A DNA stretch of 64,000 bases, taken from the NCBI GenBank assembly GCA_025716815.1, contig JAIXMN010000001.1, positions 496,001-560,000 of the forward strand, read 5' to 3'. The translations under genes were made by a program, and so were the position numbers. The notes beneath the pieces are model-generated. The model made no database searches and had not been told where the DNA came from. It saw nothing but the letters and a program-made list of their open reading frames with translations. Shown piece by piece: positions 21,093 to 33,500 of this stretch. This stretch comes from Dichotomocladium elegans. Its lineage: Eukaryota; Mucoromycota; Mucoromycetes; Mucorales; Lichtheimiaceae. How positions within the stretch are numbered: position 1 is the first letter of the stretch; every line of letters begins with the position of its first letter.

Positions 21093-23614
21093 TTACAAAT
21101 TGCTATCGTCGTTGACTGAAGCATCAATCTTCGATTGAACGAACTCGCGAGATTCATTCAGCACCTGATGAAGCCGAAGAACAAGGATAATTTTGCTGTT
21201 CCCCTCTTGTCCGATAAACTCTTCGGGGGCTGGTAGTCCTTTCCCGATTTCTATAAAAACTGCTTTGTTACGCACACAAATATAAGATGGGATTGTGTTG
21301 TGGATTACCGTCGAACGCTTGTATTATATGAGGACCAAAGTGCGGAAAAGCTCGTGCAATATGAACGAACCCAGGAATTGCTTGTACGAGAAACTCTGAG
21401 GGGACGCATACTGTGGATGGGGGTGGGAACGCGATCTTGAGGAGACGCGGCAGCACATACTTTTCGACAACGACCAAGCTTTTACGATTCCACATTAGTG
21501 TCAAGGAATCCCACTTCGCAGTGCCTAGTATTGACAAAACTTACTACTGTTCCAGCGGATATTTCTCGCAAAGATGACAAGCCAGTAGAATACCAAAAAC
21601 TTGCTTATCTGGTTGAGGCTGCCGCAATAATTCCGGTATAAAGTTCATAACCGCAACTATAGCGTAGTAGGTAAATCATCTCTGCCTAACGACTTGGTGT
21701 CTAAATGAACTCACACAGCGAAGGGATAAGATCAGCAACAAGCGGTATGAGTTCAATAGAATATGTCTGAAAGTGAAGGATCTTTGCGATAAGCATCGTA
21801 CTGTCACCGTCAATGAACAAGGAATGGATGAATTGGCAGATGTATCGCTGGCCTATACTGAGCGCATCTAAAACCATATTATGTTACTTATATATCATAT
21901 AAAAGAGAACACACCAACCTGGCCTTGCTTTGTCCTGTTCCGTGGGTTTGCAATATTCCAAGAGCGTCTGTATCATCGCTGTGTCTTGCGCGTTGATCAG
22001 AGCCATTACATTGCGTGCATTAAATTGTGTCTACGGCGCAAATTGTCATAAAAAGCCCATAGGCAATATATGGTAATGTTGTCTTCATACCCCAGCTTTA
22101 TCGTGTGATAAGTAATATCGCTTCCATATCCGATGTCTTGAGCATACACGCACGCATCCCAACATCTTGATAGTAGTATGGAGTTGCAGCATTAGCATCT
22201 CGTATCATCACACTGACTGGGGAACGGGGGAGCGAGGAAGAGAACTTACATGGAGCCATGGACCAATCAGCTTCTCTGACCGATACAGTCGTGAATCGCA
22301 TTTGAAAAGAGAGAGTGGATCTCGTACAATCATATCAAATGTATATTTTCTATTAATAACCGATCTAGCCAGTCAATATCACTTATTTCGCAATTTTGAT
22401 ACTTCAACATCAATTACCCTTCCAGCTGCGGTCCTCTTAAAGCATTTGCAACAATCACCCATAATTCGTGCGGAATAACACGATCTAAGGACTCCCAGGC
22501 TGATACAAGAGACTCGATGATCATGTCACTCCCATTCCTCCCCATCAAAGAAAGAACATTAGCCCGGAAAGTTCGTCCCAGCAGATGTACATATACCATA
22601 AAGTCCTAAATTACGATTAACTTACTTTTCTTCAAGGCAAGGCATCAACAGCACAGAGAAGAATAGTTCAGCAAATGGCACCACATCGACTGTTTCCATG
22701 GCGCTAATCCGCGAAAGCACTATCGAAAAACAATGAAAATCAAGGAACGACCGATACCCCACAATATAACTTACACGAAGATATTTGATCCGGGTAAGAT
22801 TGCCATTGCGCAAGAATCATAGAGCACTTCTCATACGAGAGATATCCGGCGGAACAAGCAGCCCTGTGTGCATCATCATTCCATAATCCAGAAAAATAAC
22901 ACCTTTCTCATGCAACAGAATATGCTTTACCTACGCACCACAGCAAGATCTTCTTTGCTTTCCTGAAGTAGAAGCCCTGTGACATCAAAGAATTCAGGAT
23001 ACATATTCGCAGCCATGGCCACAAAATCTCTATATATGCCGCGATATCCTGTATCACTTTCAATATGGTTGAGCATGGATCGAATGGGGATAGAATCTGC
23101 AAAGCTGTATTCTAAAGGACATGCGGAACGGGTGAGCAAAAGATCAAAGACTTGCGTATGGAAGACAAAGCAGTATACAGGTTTATCGTTACCTTCTTGT
23201 GGTATGTCCCTTGAATTAGAGAATTTAGGATCGGTCTTGGATGCGATAAGCGCATCATGATATGTCAGAACGTAGAGTGCAATGAGCACCTGAGCTGGAC
23301 TAATGTTACTTGGTTCCTCAAAGTAAGGCAGCAGCGACTCTTCAGGAATCTTTCGCACGCGATCGACAACGAACACGCTTTATTCACATCAATGGATTGT
23401 TTTCATACGTGTGTACGGCGGTGATATACCTCATGACGAATTCTTTGATCGCGATGGAAAACATAGGGCTGATCGGGAGGGTGGCATGGATGATACAATC
23501 CATAAGCCAAGCCCCATAATCCATATCACCATAAAATATGCGTCCGCGTAAAAGCTGATGGAATGACTCGAGGTTGAACGACTTTTTGCTGTAATTTTGA
23601 GTGCCTTCTTTCAT
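21093..23614 (-). CDS. INTS2: Integrator complex subunit 2 homologue
   Basis: Scaffold subunit of Integrator, which cleaves nascent snRNA and other RNA polymerase II transcripts. Many short exons on the minus strand; firm ones include 23614-23430 and 23377-22931 (joined in phase 2). Diagnostic stretches, in order: [143 protein letters not shown]; and a C-terminal part ending at 21093. The start ([10 protein letters not shown]) leaves roughly 650-700 residues, while animal INTS2 has about 1,200, so the N-terminal third is absent or lies in exons I did not find. Exact boundaries between 22900 and 21540 are approximate. Confidence 0.82.
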
Positions 23615-23855
23615 TAGTCAGAAATCAGCAAAAGATAGCTGCAACCTTTTCTGCATAAAAAATTATAGCATGTAAACTGACGATTAAGCAAGTCCCGACT
23701 TCGCCGATATGGGATAGTGTGTCATGTCTCGGACGTGTGGGATCTGTAAAACATCCAATCCCCACAGAGGTTTCTTCCACCCCCCCCTTCGCAATTCTTC
23801 CTCTTTCTCTTTTTCCCTCAACCTACCAATCCATTCTTTGCTTTCTCACCGAGTC

Positions 23856-26800
23856 ATGAATGATCATCAGCCAACGAATAACGAACAAGGCAATCCTCTC
23901 TGCTTTTCATTTGTTATAGGCTTACTCATTTCCTTTTTCTCTTTGTTCAGACAATAGATTTATTCATGCATTCGATTTCGCCAACGGTGCGCAAAGCAGC
24001 GCCGACCAGCATAACCGGAGCCACCACGATGACCACAACACAGAGAAAAAGCGGCAAACAGAACGGGCAACATTAGAAACCTCCCAATGCATATCGGCAT
24101 CCTCATCTGGTTTGACAGGGAAAGATACTGAAGCTAAGGGCAATGGGAGCTCTGCCGATCCAAGCCAGCTTGTTCAGCATGTTGAGTTTACAGCGTTCAA
24201 ATTCTTAGCAGGCATTTGCGCATTAATGTTCCTCCTCGGCAAACTCGGGTTTGGATTGTTGATGATTATCCCAATGATGGTCCTTTGTGGCGCGGCCTAC
24301 TGGATTTTTGGAGCTATCCCACCTCAGGAATTGGGCTGGAGGCTCGAACGGCAGCAAAATATGAAATCGGTACTACAAAAATCGCACGTTTTCACTGACG
24401 TAATATATTTGACCGCTTTCCTCATAGCTCTACATATCCGAGGGTGAGACTGTAGAATGGCTCAATTATGCTGTTGAAAAAATATGGCGAAGTATCGACC
24501 AGGACTTTTTCAACACTGTTGAGGCGATGGTTGAAGATTCCATACGAGCGGCCGCATCAAGCCTTATTGTAATGCATATCGTCGGGTTTCTTTCGAGCTA
24601 TGCTAAATTGATTCAACGTCACTTATAGAAAGATGTTCATATTACTGAGCTCGATATTGGATCACAACCCCCGCGCATTCAAATGTAAGTAGTTAAGGCT
24701 CCTGTGACCATTTCTTATTTGGCTCACCTGCCGCTCCCAACGCAAGGATACGCATGTTTCCACCTATTGTCGATGAGCCGGACGAAAGTTTCGTGAGTAT
24801 CTGGACACTGTCTTGGACGAATACTGGAGACTTTGCTCACTTTCCTATCTATTCCCTAGTTTGGTGAGGCCGCCTTTAGTTTTCATGCGCATCCAGCTGC
24901 TATCCTGTCGGAAAAACGGGGGAAACTAGCAGTCTCTCCTCCGGGAGTATCCATCGGTGTGTCTATCGGTCCTATGCCCCCATTCTATGTCCGTGGCGAG
25001 CTGACTGCTCTTAAGGGCAAAATAAGGTTCAAGGTCACCACTGGTCCGGATATCCCGTTTGTCTCCAAATTGACCATTGCCTTTACAAGCCCACCCACGG
25101 TTGAAACTGCTGTGCTGCCCATTTCCCCTCATCTGAATATCATGCATGTAAGCTATATTCGCCGGCGGATCTACAGCATGTGAGATAAAGATCGGTTTTA
25201 AAGAAACATGTACGTAACCGTAGATTCCCATGCTTAAAACGATGCTGAACGAAGGACTTCGGATGGGTTTTGCCAACATGGTTGACCCCAAAAGCTTCAC
25301 AGTGGATATTCAAGAGCTCGTCGGTAGCGCTGGGAATGATATAAAAGCGCTAGGAGTGGCGATGGTTGAGATTCGTGGCGCGGCAGCCGACTCACATCTG
25401 GTCCATATGCGAGGTGCGTGGAATTCATAATAGCAATCCCAAATCCATTAAAGTATACGTACACAGACCTCAAGGACTCCTACGTGACACTTTCGCTAAG
25501 CAATCAGCCTAAAAATTCAATGTCAATGACGCGCGTCCTGACAAACGATAAGGATCCAAGGTGGAATGAGACACTTTTTGTCCTTATCTCGAATGGTACG
25601 TGGGAATTCTCTCAAGAAGTCTGCTATATGTGTTCTAATATGTCAAGAGTAATTAGACGATGTTTCGTCGGACGCGAATGTGGACATCAAAGTGTGGGAC
25701 GCGGACAAGGTTAAGTTCGATGATTTATGGGGTAGCTATTCGATACCAGTCCGGGATATTGTTCAGTGCAAGATAGACCGTCTCGGCAACGTGACCCACT
25801 GGTGCAAAGAGGAGCGAGTGATTCATGACGGGTGGGTATAGTTTGCATTGGGAAGGGGGCGTTGCTTTATCATCGTTGTTCTTACGCTATCATTACTGCA
25901 GTTGGGCACCCATTGATGGAAATCCATTAAATGAGTGCAAAATGAAAGTGAACTTTAAGCTTAGTTTCCATCCCAAGTATGTCACCCCTACCTCGAGCGT
26001 ACTCACCGAAAAACCAGATAAGAGGGAAAAGGCGCTCGTAGAGCCAAACCATACAAGCGGTAAAGACAAAACTATGTTTGCTGCTATTCGCACTAAAATT
26101 CACGATCATGTCAGGCATTTTATCCGTTACGATTCGACAAGCAATCAATCTTGAGATTGGCGACAAAGATCAGCTAGCAGAGGAGGAATTAAAGCACCCT
26201 TACAACCCCGGTCACGTTGTGAGCCCATATGCCATTCTCTACATCAACGATAGCAAAGTCTATCAAACTCGTTGCAAGCTCCGTAACCCCAGTCCGGTCA
26301 GTGTAGGAAGTATTTACTATATAAGCTATGTATTCATTAGCTCCTTCTGTTTTTATATATAGCACTGGAATGCAACCTCGGAGCATTTTATCAGGGATTT
26401 TCATGCGTGTACTCTCAGGGTCTCAGTGAAAAGTTCACTTGATCTAGAATGTGATCCTGTAATTGGTACGAAGTGCTTGATACTTTCTGAATTATTCAAG
26501 TTCCATAAAAACAGTACTGGAGAGGTATTTCAAAGTGCTCAAATGATATGCAAATCATGGATTAACTGGAACTTGCGGTTTCCCGGGGCAAGAAGACCAG
26601 GGAAACAAAAATTTGGGTTCCTCTTGGCAATGCGATTGGATTTGGCAAAGTTCTTCTAGCACTCCGGTACAAACCTGTACGGATTACGCTCACGCGCGAA
26701 TTGCAAAGCTCAGGTGAGCGGTGGAGGCAGCATTTCCGTGTATCAGGTTCGCTATCTAACCGCTATCATTACAGAGGTGGGCACCTTGATCATCAACAGC

Positions 26801-27625
26801 GTTCGGCTTGTCCAGCTGCAATCACCATTTGCCCAGGACGCAGCAAACATTAAGGCTACGATGGCATTAAATGTGGACCCTGTTATTCGGAAGTCTCTAA
26901 AGGCCAAAGATCTCGAAGATGGTGCATGGGAGAACAAACATTATTACATGCCACTAATCATGCGTCGACGCACAGCGCTGTACATCCATGTTGTCCAGAG
27001 TGGGGGCATAGTTAGCAGTGTTAAGGCAACAGGCAGACTCTGGCTCAAGGAGACCATAGACGACGAGTGGCAACAAGTCCAAGTAGGCCTCTATCCTTAC
27101 ATTTCTGAATGCAGCAAGGAAGCAAACCAAAATGAGGATTCTTGGGATAAATGCGGTCCACTCGGTTATGTGGTGATTCGATTGCGTGTCAAGCCTGGTT
27201 TCTCACCGGTGCATTCTCAGCTTCGCATGTTCAATCAAGATATGGTGGGCGCTGACCCATTCCACAATGAACGGTTGACGGCCAAGGCGGAAGCATGGAT
27301 TGAGAGCCAAAAACAAGAGCTACAGGGGCAACTGCAAAGGCAAGAACAACTGTCGCTCCAGCGATGTGAATCATCATCAACTGCCTCGTCGCGTTCAATG
27401 TCAGAGGATAATGATGTCAACAACAATCAATCGAGTTGGGAAGACAACGATAATGAAGCAGTATATATCAAGGAGATGCACGAGGAGGGCTCGATTCAAG
27501 GAATTGGAAAATACGCTCTCATGCGCAAGGTTTCATGGGGAGCAGACAAAATGAAACATCAGATTGATACGATTAGAGAAGGATTTAATTCTGAAGCACG
27601 TGCGGGTCGTACCGTCGCAAAATAA
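23856..27625 (+). CDS. SMP and C2 domain protein, tricalbin/extended-synaptotagmin-like
   Basis: Probable lipid-transfer tether at membrane contact sites (ER to plasma membrane in the tricalbin family). About a dozen exons join in frame. Order: a hydrophobic hairpin (FTAFKFLAGICALMFLLGKL and LLMIIPMMVLCGAAYWIF); an SMP domain from SEGETVEWLNYAVEKIW through ITELDIGSQPPRIQMIRMFP to GLRMGFANMVDP; a first C2 domain (SYVTLSLSNQPKN, NDKDPRWNETLFVLI, VDIKVWDADKVKFDDLWG); a second C2-like domain (GILSVTIRQAINL, SPYAILYINDSKVYQT, IWVPLGNAIGFGKVLLALRY); and a C-terminal part (SVRLVQLQSPFAQDAANIKA). Firm junctions include 24369/24428, 26520/26590-region and the exit into the last exon near 26775. The first exon is uncertain: an ATG at 23856 gives MNDHQPTNNEQ with a possible intron into the 24112 exon. 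Confidence 0.85.
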
Positions 27626-27882
27626 GAAGCTATTTGCGTGCGACTTTAGTTTTTATGTGGCGGACTATTGATATCAGGAATCTCCAGCTTATGGATTATA
27701 CACTCTTTTTCAAAATCAAAGTCGCACTCTGCCAGTTCTGAAGTCGCAGGATCGCAAAAATACAAATCGCATTTTGCCCAGAAATCTTTACGCGTGATGA
27801 TAAATCGAATGTCATACACATACACGGAAAGATGTCGCACAAAGAAAGAAGCTTTCTCTTTTATACACTTTAACATTCTGAA

Positions 27883-29130
27883 ATGGGCAACCTAAATTTC
27901 TACCAAGATGGCCAAGGTCATGTCGTTGATGAGCGTGGCTGCTTTGAACCTATGGACTATGCCATTGATGAGGAAATGTACTCACTTCAATCCGTTTGTT
28001 CTCACACTGAATATCTGCGTAGCATATTGTGCAGAGATAACCCTGAGCTTACTCCCACACGCATTCCCGAGCGAAAGGATACAGACATTCGGATGAAAGA
28101 AGCTGGGATCAAGCGCAGTTACACAGCATAAACTGACCAAGACAAGGTCAGATTTTTCAAACGGATGTTTGAGAAGATCTTAAGTGCGTCAGCTGCTAGG
28201 TCTCCATATTCGTTCAGCCCAGCGATAAGCATTACAGTAAAAGAAGGGCCCTGACAGCATCTTTAAGAAACCTAACACGTGGGAACCGTTCGCGAATTCT
28301 CAATGAAGAGCATAAGCGCATTCTTTTAGAATGCGTTGATGAAGACCCACCCATTGTTCTAGAGCAGCTGCTCCAACGATTTGAGGGTATCAAAGCATCT
28401 AAAACGACGCTCCATCAATTTATGAAAACGTATGCAAACTTGTCATTAAATATGGTTCGGTTTCAGCCTATAGACAGGAACAATGCTGCGAAGATCCAAG
28501 AGCGCCTTGACTGAGTATGTAGATGGGATAGGACCGACATCGACTTCAAAAGCTGCGTTTTTTCTTTGATGAGTCTGGATTCCATATTAACATGAAATGC
28601 AGCATGGTGTGGTCCAAGAAAGGGACCCCTGCAGTGGTTACAGTACCAAAGACAGCCACAATCGTGGGAGCAATCTCAGCATCAGCCATCATTCAATGTA
28701 GCTTGAGACTCCCGCAGCCACCAATCAAGGAAAGAAGAAGGCAGGGCAATCTGAAGTTGCGAGCAAAGGAACTGCAACTGTACATCACCTCAGCTTATTT
28801 AAGGCAACGATGGACGAGATGGATAAGTATGAACATAGGAATGGCCATTATTTGGTAATGGATAATGAGCCTATCCATACGACACAGGATATCTCTGAAT
28901 ACATCGAGTGTCGAGGATGTCGATATGCTTATCTTCCACCATACTCGTCTGAACTCAATCCTATTGAGCAGTTTTGGTCAGTGGTCAATAGCAAAGTTAA
29001 ATGGAATAGGTTCTTGGAAAGCGAGATCGTTGATAACACAGATCAGCGAAGCATCCAATAGCTTAAAGCTGAGCGATATCGAAGGTTTCGTTTCTCATTC
29101 TCATATGTGCTTAGTTACTGCCGCTGTATT
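27883..29130 (+). pseudogene. Tc1-like DD34E transposase, copy B, frameshifted
   Basis: IS630/Tc1/mariner superfamily cut-and-paste transposase. N-terminal piece (27883-28131) reads MGNLNFYQDGQGHVVDERG and ends early in a stop. A DNA-binding region follows, then the catalytic core: FFDESGFHINMKCSMVWSKK (first Asp), YLVMDNEPIHTTQDISEYIE (second Asp), and YLPPYSSELNPIEQFWSVV (Glu). There are 34 residues between the second Asp and the Glu, hence DD34E. Several frameshifts and stops (near 28200, 28515, 29060) prevent expression as one protein. Confidence 0.85.
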
Positions 29131-29295
29131 TACTGCAGCATCGTTCATCACAAAGAAATTATGCAAGTACTCTCGGAATGCAATAACAGGACGTTTCCAA
29201 GCTCCTGTACCGATTAAAGGATCAGCGAGTCGATGAAAAGAGCATATGATCCGCCGCTGTATCTATTGCAGCATCGTTTATCACAAAGAAATTTC
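29121..29295 (+). repeat. Direct duplication inside Tc1-like copy B
   Basis: CCGCTGTATTTACTGCAGCA (29120) recurs as CCGCTGTATCTATTGCAGCA (29251), each followed by TCGTTYATCACAAAGAAATT. The two copies are about 130 bp apart. Copy F carries the same arrangement (54405-54600, reverse). Confidence 0.8.
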
Positions 29296-29359
29296 TTCTT
29301 CTCCTCCTTGATTTCTTATAAATAATGGACAACTGAGAAATCTCCTTTCTCCATCAACT

Positions 29360-29865
29360 TCATCCCGACCCTCTCTTCCATGGTCTTATCCGGTATGATC
29401 GCTATAATACCAAATTATTCTATTGCAACTAACATCCACTGTCCTTTATAGATTATCCAATCGTACCCGTGCTTGATGAGCCATGGAAGAGAGGAGTTCC
29501 TGAACACCCTTCCGCTCCTTCCGCTCTTTTTCGCTGCCACCACAGGCCCCATTTCGCTCCTTCCCTCCGCCGCCGCCATTCCTTCGTTTGGCGCCCTGGC
29601 AGCCGCCGCCTGTCTCTTCTGGTGTGCTGGCTCTCTCCTCCTGTCTCTCCGTCCCGGTTATCGCCGGGACTACCCAGGATAACTCCTGGGTCCTTCGGGG
29701 CCCTTGAGTGTAAGTCAAAGCGTATGGAGGAGTAGTGTTTTTCTGTTGACTAACAGGTTTTAATCCATGGATGCGAAATCTTTTTGCCTATTGATACGAC
29801 AAATTTATATAATTCAATGCGACATTTTTTTTTGTATTTTGCACGACATTTATTTTTGAAAATAA
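29360..29865 (+). other. Spliced tail cassette of the Tc1-like element, copy B
   Basis: Exon-like ATGGTCTTATCCG, then a perfect-looking 59-nt intron (29393-29451; GTATGA donor, TTGCAACTAACATCC branch region, CCTTTATAG acceptor). A GC-rich exon follows that stays open after splicing (MVLSDYPIVPVLDEPWK...). A GTAAGTCAAAG donor sits at 29710 with a GACTAAC word and AACAG acceptor near 29756. No similarity to a known domain; the middle is Pro/Arg/Ser/Leu-rich. Could be a short protein or a non-coding spliced RNA. Confidence 0.55.
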
Positions 29866-29869
29866 AGTA

Positions 29870-30490
29870 ATGAATTCTCGACTTCTTTCAAACACTGTTT
29901 TCTTTAAAACTTGCTCTCCGCGGGGGTGGCGGTGGTTGTGGAGAAGGATAAACATTGCTCAACGCCGTCGACGCCATAAAGAATTACCGCAGCTGTTGGT
30001 TTCTTCTTCTAAAGTTGATTGCCACTGAGCGAAAGTGCATTGAATCGACAGCAATTAAGTGAAGCTGATAGGGCGCGACTTCAAATTTGGAAAGACTGTA
30101 CGTCTCTTTGTGGATATCAGCATGGACGCAGGTTATTCGAAAATGTGTCAAGATTAGCAGGGTTGATGCGCTTTGCCATTCTGTTCGTTAAATTGTCGGT
30201 ATAAAATGAGAATGTTGTTTACTGCAGCTAGTGCAATTGATCTAGAATTTGGATCATCTATGCCAATTTAATAGATTACTGATGTGCGCGTAATGCAAGA
30301 TAGAGAGGATGAGCTTATACAGTGCGTGCTACCTTGCGACGTACTTGAGAGTAACTCTATACTTTTCCTGCAAGTGTAACGACGAAAAACTCCGTTTCTC
30401 TCCAAAGCGACGCCCCCCCTCTATCAATGGTCCATGTTTGTTACTTCTCTGTTTCCCTCTTTCCCTCTTCCCCTTTTTCACTTTGAGACT
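29870..30490. other. Intergenic, upstream of the kelch kinase gene
   Basis: A short plus frame (30019-30204) is not supported by splice sites or similarity. CT-rich sequence (30405-30480) just upstream of the ATG at 30501 is probably core promoter or 5' UTR. Confidence 0.45.
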
Positions 30491-30500
30491 CTGTCTATAC

Positions 30501-33500
30501 ATGTTCGGGCTATGGGCGATTGCCATTCTCTTGGCTGGAATTGCCGGTGCCCAAGCACAGCTAGGCGCCGTCCAGACAAACGTGCCATGGAGAGCGGGCC
30601 ACGTTGCGGGTAAACGCTGAGGAAGTGTTTTCGCTCGAAAAACGAAGAATCAATAGTACTGACAGGTTCAAGGAAATAGTGTTTCTTGACCCATACGTTA
30701 TTCTCTATGGCGGCTCCGAAAATATCTCAGAAAGCTATCCGGATACAGTATACGGTTCTACTGGACTCTGGATTTGGGATTCCCGCAATGGATCATGGTA
30801 CAATATGCAATCAATCGTCCAATCGAACATGCTACCGCAGGTATATTTTGGGGCGACAACACTTCCAAGCTCGGGCCAAATGATTGTGGTCGCAGGAAAT
30901 ACAACAGCGGGTGGTGCGTCCGGCATGCTTCAGAAACTGGATACGAACAGCTGGAGCTGGAGTTTTCCTTCGTCCAGTAAGGCACTCTCAGCAAGAGAGA
31001 AATTGACTTCCCTACCCATCCCGCATTTACTCCTTCGAATCGCCGAAAATAGCACAAATAGCTAATTAGTCTATTAAGGCAGTTCCACTCCAACTCTTGC
31101 ATCCCAGTTCGCTATCGCCACGGTTAATAACACAATATATGTATACGGAGGCACATCCGTCGGGCTCACCGGCTTACCGCAGAATGGCGCCGTTCTCAAC
31201 AGTCTGTACATGCTGGACGGCAATTCGTTTGGCTGGACTTCGGGGTCCAATGGCGCAGCAATCACCGGCCACTCGACCTGCTACATCAAAGCCTGCAACT
31301 GCCTCGTTGTCTTTGGTGGCACGTCAACAGGAAGCGGCAATGCTGCATCAGCGGTAAGGTGCCGAAAATTCGCTGTTTGGTTCGTCCCCTGAATTTTCCA
31401 ACTCAAACATGCATGCATGTAGGGTGTCATTGTGTACGACCTCACCACAAGAGGTTGGAATTTGCAGGCAAAGGTTGCCCCAAGCGCGAGCGGTACCCCA
31501 GGTGCACGTGTGCTTCACACTGCAACCTGCTTGGACGATACGATGATTGTCTACGGTGGAGGCACTACACAACCCTTTGATTCTGACGTCTGGGTGCTCA
31601 ATGCCACGAATTACCCTTTGTTTTCCTGGGCGCGCATTGATATGAACAACAGGACAGAGAGTCCCGGAACCCGCATGGGTAAGCTCAATACAATTTGGAA
31701 TACGCGATGCTCGCATTACTGTAACTGGCAAGCACATAGGTCACACAGCTGCCCTGGATAAAGCGAATCAGAAAGTGTATATTTTTGGAGGATGGGGCGG
31801 AAGTGCAACGAACGATTCCAATATGTACATCCTTGACATAACGGCATGGAGCTGGACGCGCGTGCCAACGACCGGATTCCACTCCATCATATCCCCTAGC
31901 TCACCTTCTCCGTCCGTACATGACGATTCTTCTCCCGGTTCAATAATCGGTCCCGCCGTAGGAGGCGCCGTCGGTGGCACTATCGGCCTTGTACTGATCG
32001 CAGCAGTCTTCTTTTTCTGGAAAAGGCACAGAAACCAGGCGGCGAAAGATAGCGCATCGGAGAAGACTGACGAGTATTATGTGAGACATCCCGGCTATCA
32101 TAACAACGAAGACCGTAACTTTCACGGCTCATCGTACGATCTAGCCGAGCAATCGAATATACCAGGCATGCATAATCGAAAACGTGCATCCAAGGCAATG
32201 ACAACCTCAACCGGTTACCGTGACTCTTTCATGTTACGTTCAGAGCTCGGTGACACAGACAGAGTAATGACAGGCGTCCTGGAAGAGATTAATCCTCCAT
32301 CGGACACAACAAGCGACAACATGAACTACTCCAACAACACCCGCAGCTTCCGAGATTCTACTCACACAAGCAAGGCGCATCTCTTGCCTGATACCGAGCC
32401 TCGCAGTCCATTGATATCCGATTATGTATTTGCCCAGAAGCCTAATGAGATATCTGCGCATACATCGCGTTTTGGTGTGCAGGATAATGGCAGGAGCCTT
32501 GCCGCCAATGTCCCTATTGAGCATTATAGTGCCCAAAACCCAGCTTCGATCACCGCCTCCGTCGGCGCCCCGTTAAGTAGCAGTATGGAAGTCTTGCGCA
32601 GTATCCAAACCAATACGGACAACAGCTTATCTCATACCGCGACACAAGCTATGAAGTACCGTGACGGGGTTCAGGTCACGCATGCAACCCACAACGCTAG
32701 AGAGGTTCTGCCGTCGGCGAACCATGATGAGGATAATACAACCTTCACTGAGTCTGTTTCCTATCAGGCACAGGTTCCAGCGGGTCCTATTCAATACATA
32801 CCTCCTTCTAGCCGCCATTTCAGCCTCGGTACAACGACGACTGCGTCCGGAAGTGGGATGACAAATATCAATAACAACAGGGGCTCGAGCGCTGTGCCAC
32901 TGACACACCACCAGTATCCATCCTCCAATATGAGCAGTGTTCCCATCGCACGGCCGATTACCCCGGAGCCCGAAAACAGTGGTGGCAATCGGGTTTCCAC
33001 ACAACATTTCCAGCCATTGGGGCACGGGCAAGAGGAAAACATTTATGAAACCATCAGTCCTCTAGAGATGCTTGCTGCTCTAGGTCACGCGAGCGAAGTA
33101 GACAGGAATAGCCAAAGTGACACAGACACCAATGAGATGCAGGCAGGCAGCACGAGTAGCAGCGTACCGGTACCTCCGCCTCAGCAAGTAGGCGGACTTC
33201 CCGTCCCATCGGCCTCGGAGGATCCATTTAGAGAATTAAGGGCGCTCATCAACATACTCCCTCGAAGATACAAGCTCGATACTACGAAAGGTCCAATCAT
33301 TGGCCCAATGAATAGTGTCTTTTTCGTCAGCAAGGTTGAAGATAGCCAGCGGGAATCAAAAATGGCCATCAAATCGTATGGCCGACGTGAAGCTTGGGAG
33401 CGCGAATGCCGAACATTAAGCAAGCTTAAATCGGCGTATGTAGTCGATCTACTTGAAGTTCTCACCATTCAGGACGAGAGTGACACATCCTTGCTGCAAT

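Larger units (their letters stand above)
27710..29868 (+). mobile_element. Tc1/mariner-like element, copy B
   Basis: Best preserved copy. Left end contains AAAATCAAAGTCGCACTCTG, AGTTCTGAAGTCGCAGGATC and GCAAAAATACAAATCGCA. Then follow transposase (27883-29130), a 130-bp direct duplication (29121 and 29250), and the tail cassette (29360-29865). The right end is TTTTGTATTTTGCACGACAT. The right end's reverse complement (GCAAAATACAAAAAAAAATG then TCGCATT) resembles the left end, so the ends are imperfect inverted repeats with repeated TCGCA words. It lies just 3' of the tricalbin-like gene. Confidence 0.82.

Noticed and set aside
29469..29735. The GC-rich exon of the cassette as a conserved protein gene
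   Set aside because: The frame is open in B but closed by a stop in F and not alignable in A, D or E, so a conserved protein cannot be claimed; listed only as a cassette of unknown nature.
31940..33042. Several minus-strand frames of 60-134 codons inside the kelch kinase
   Set aside because: Antisense to a coherent coding exon; composition explained by the plus-strand codons.
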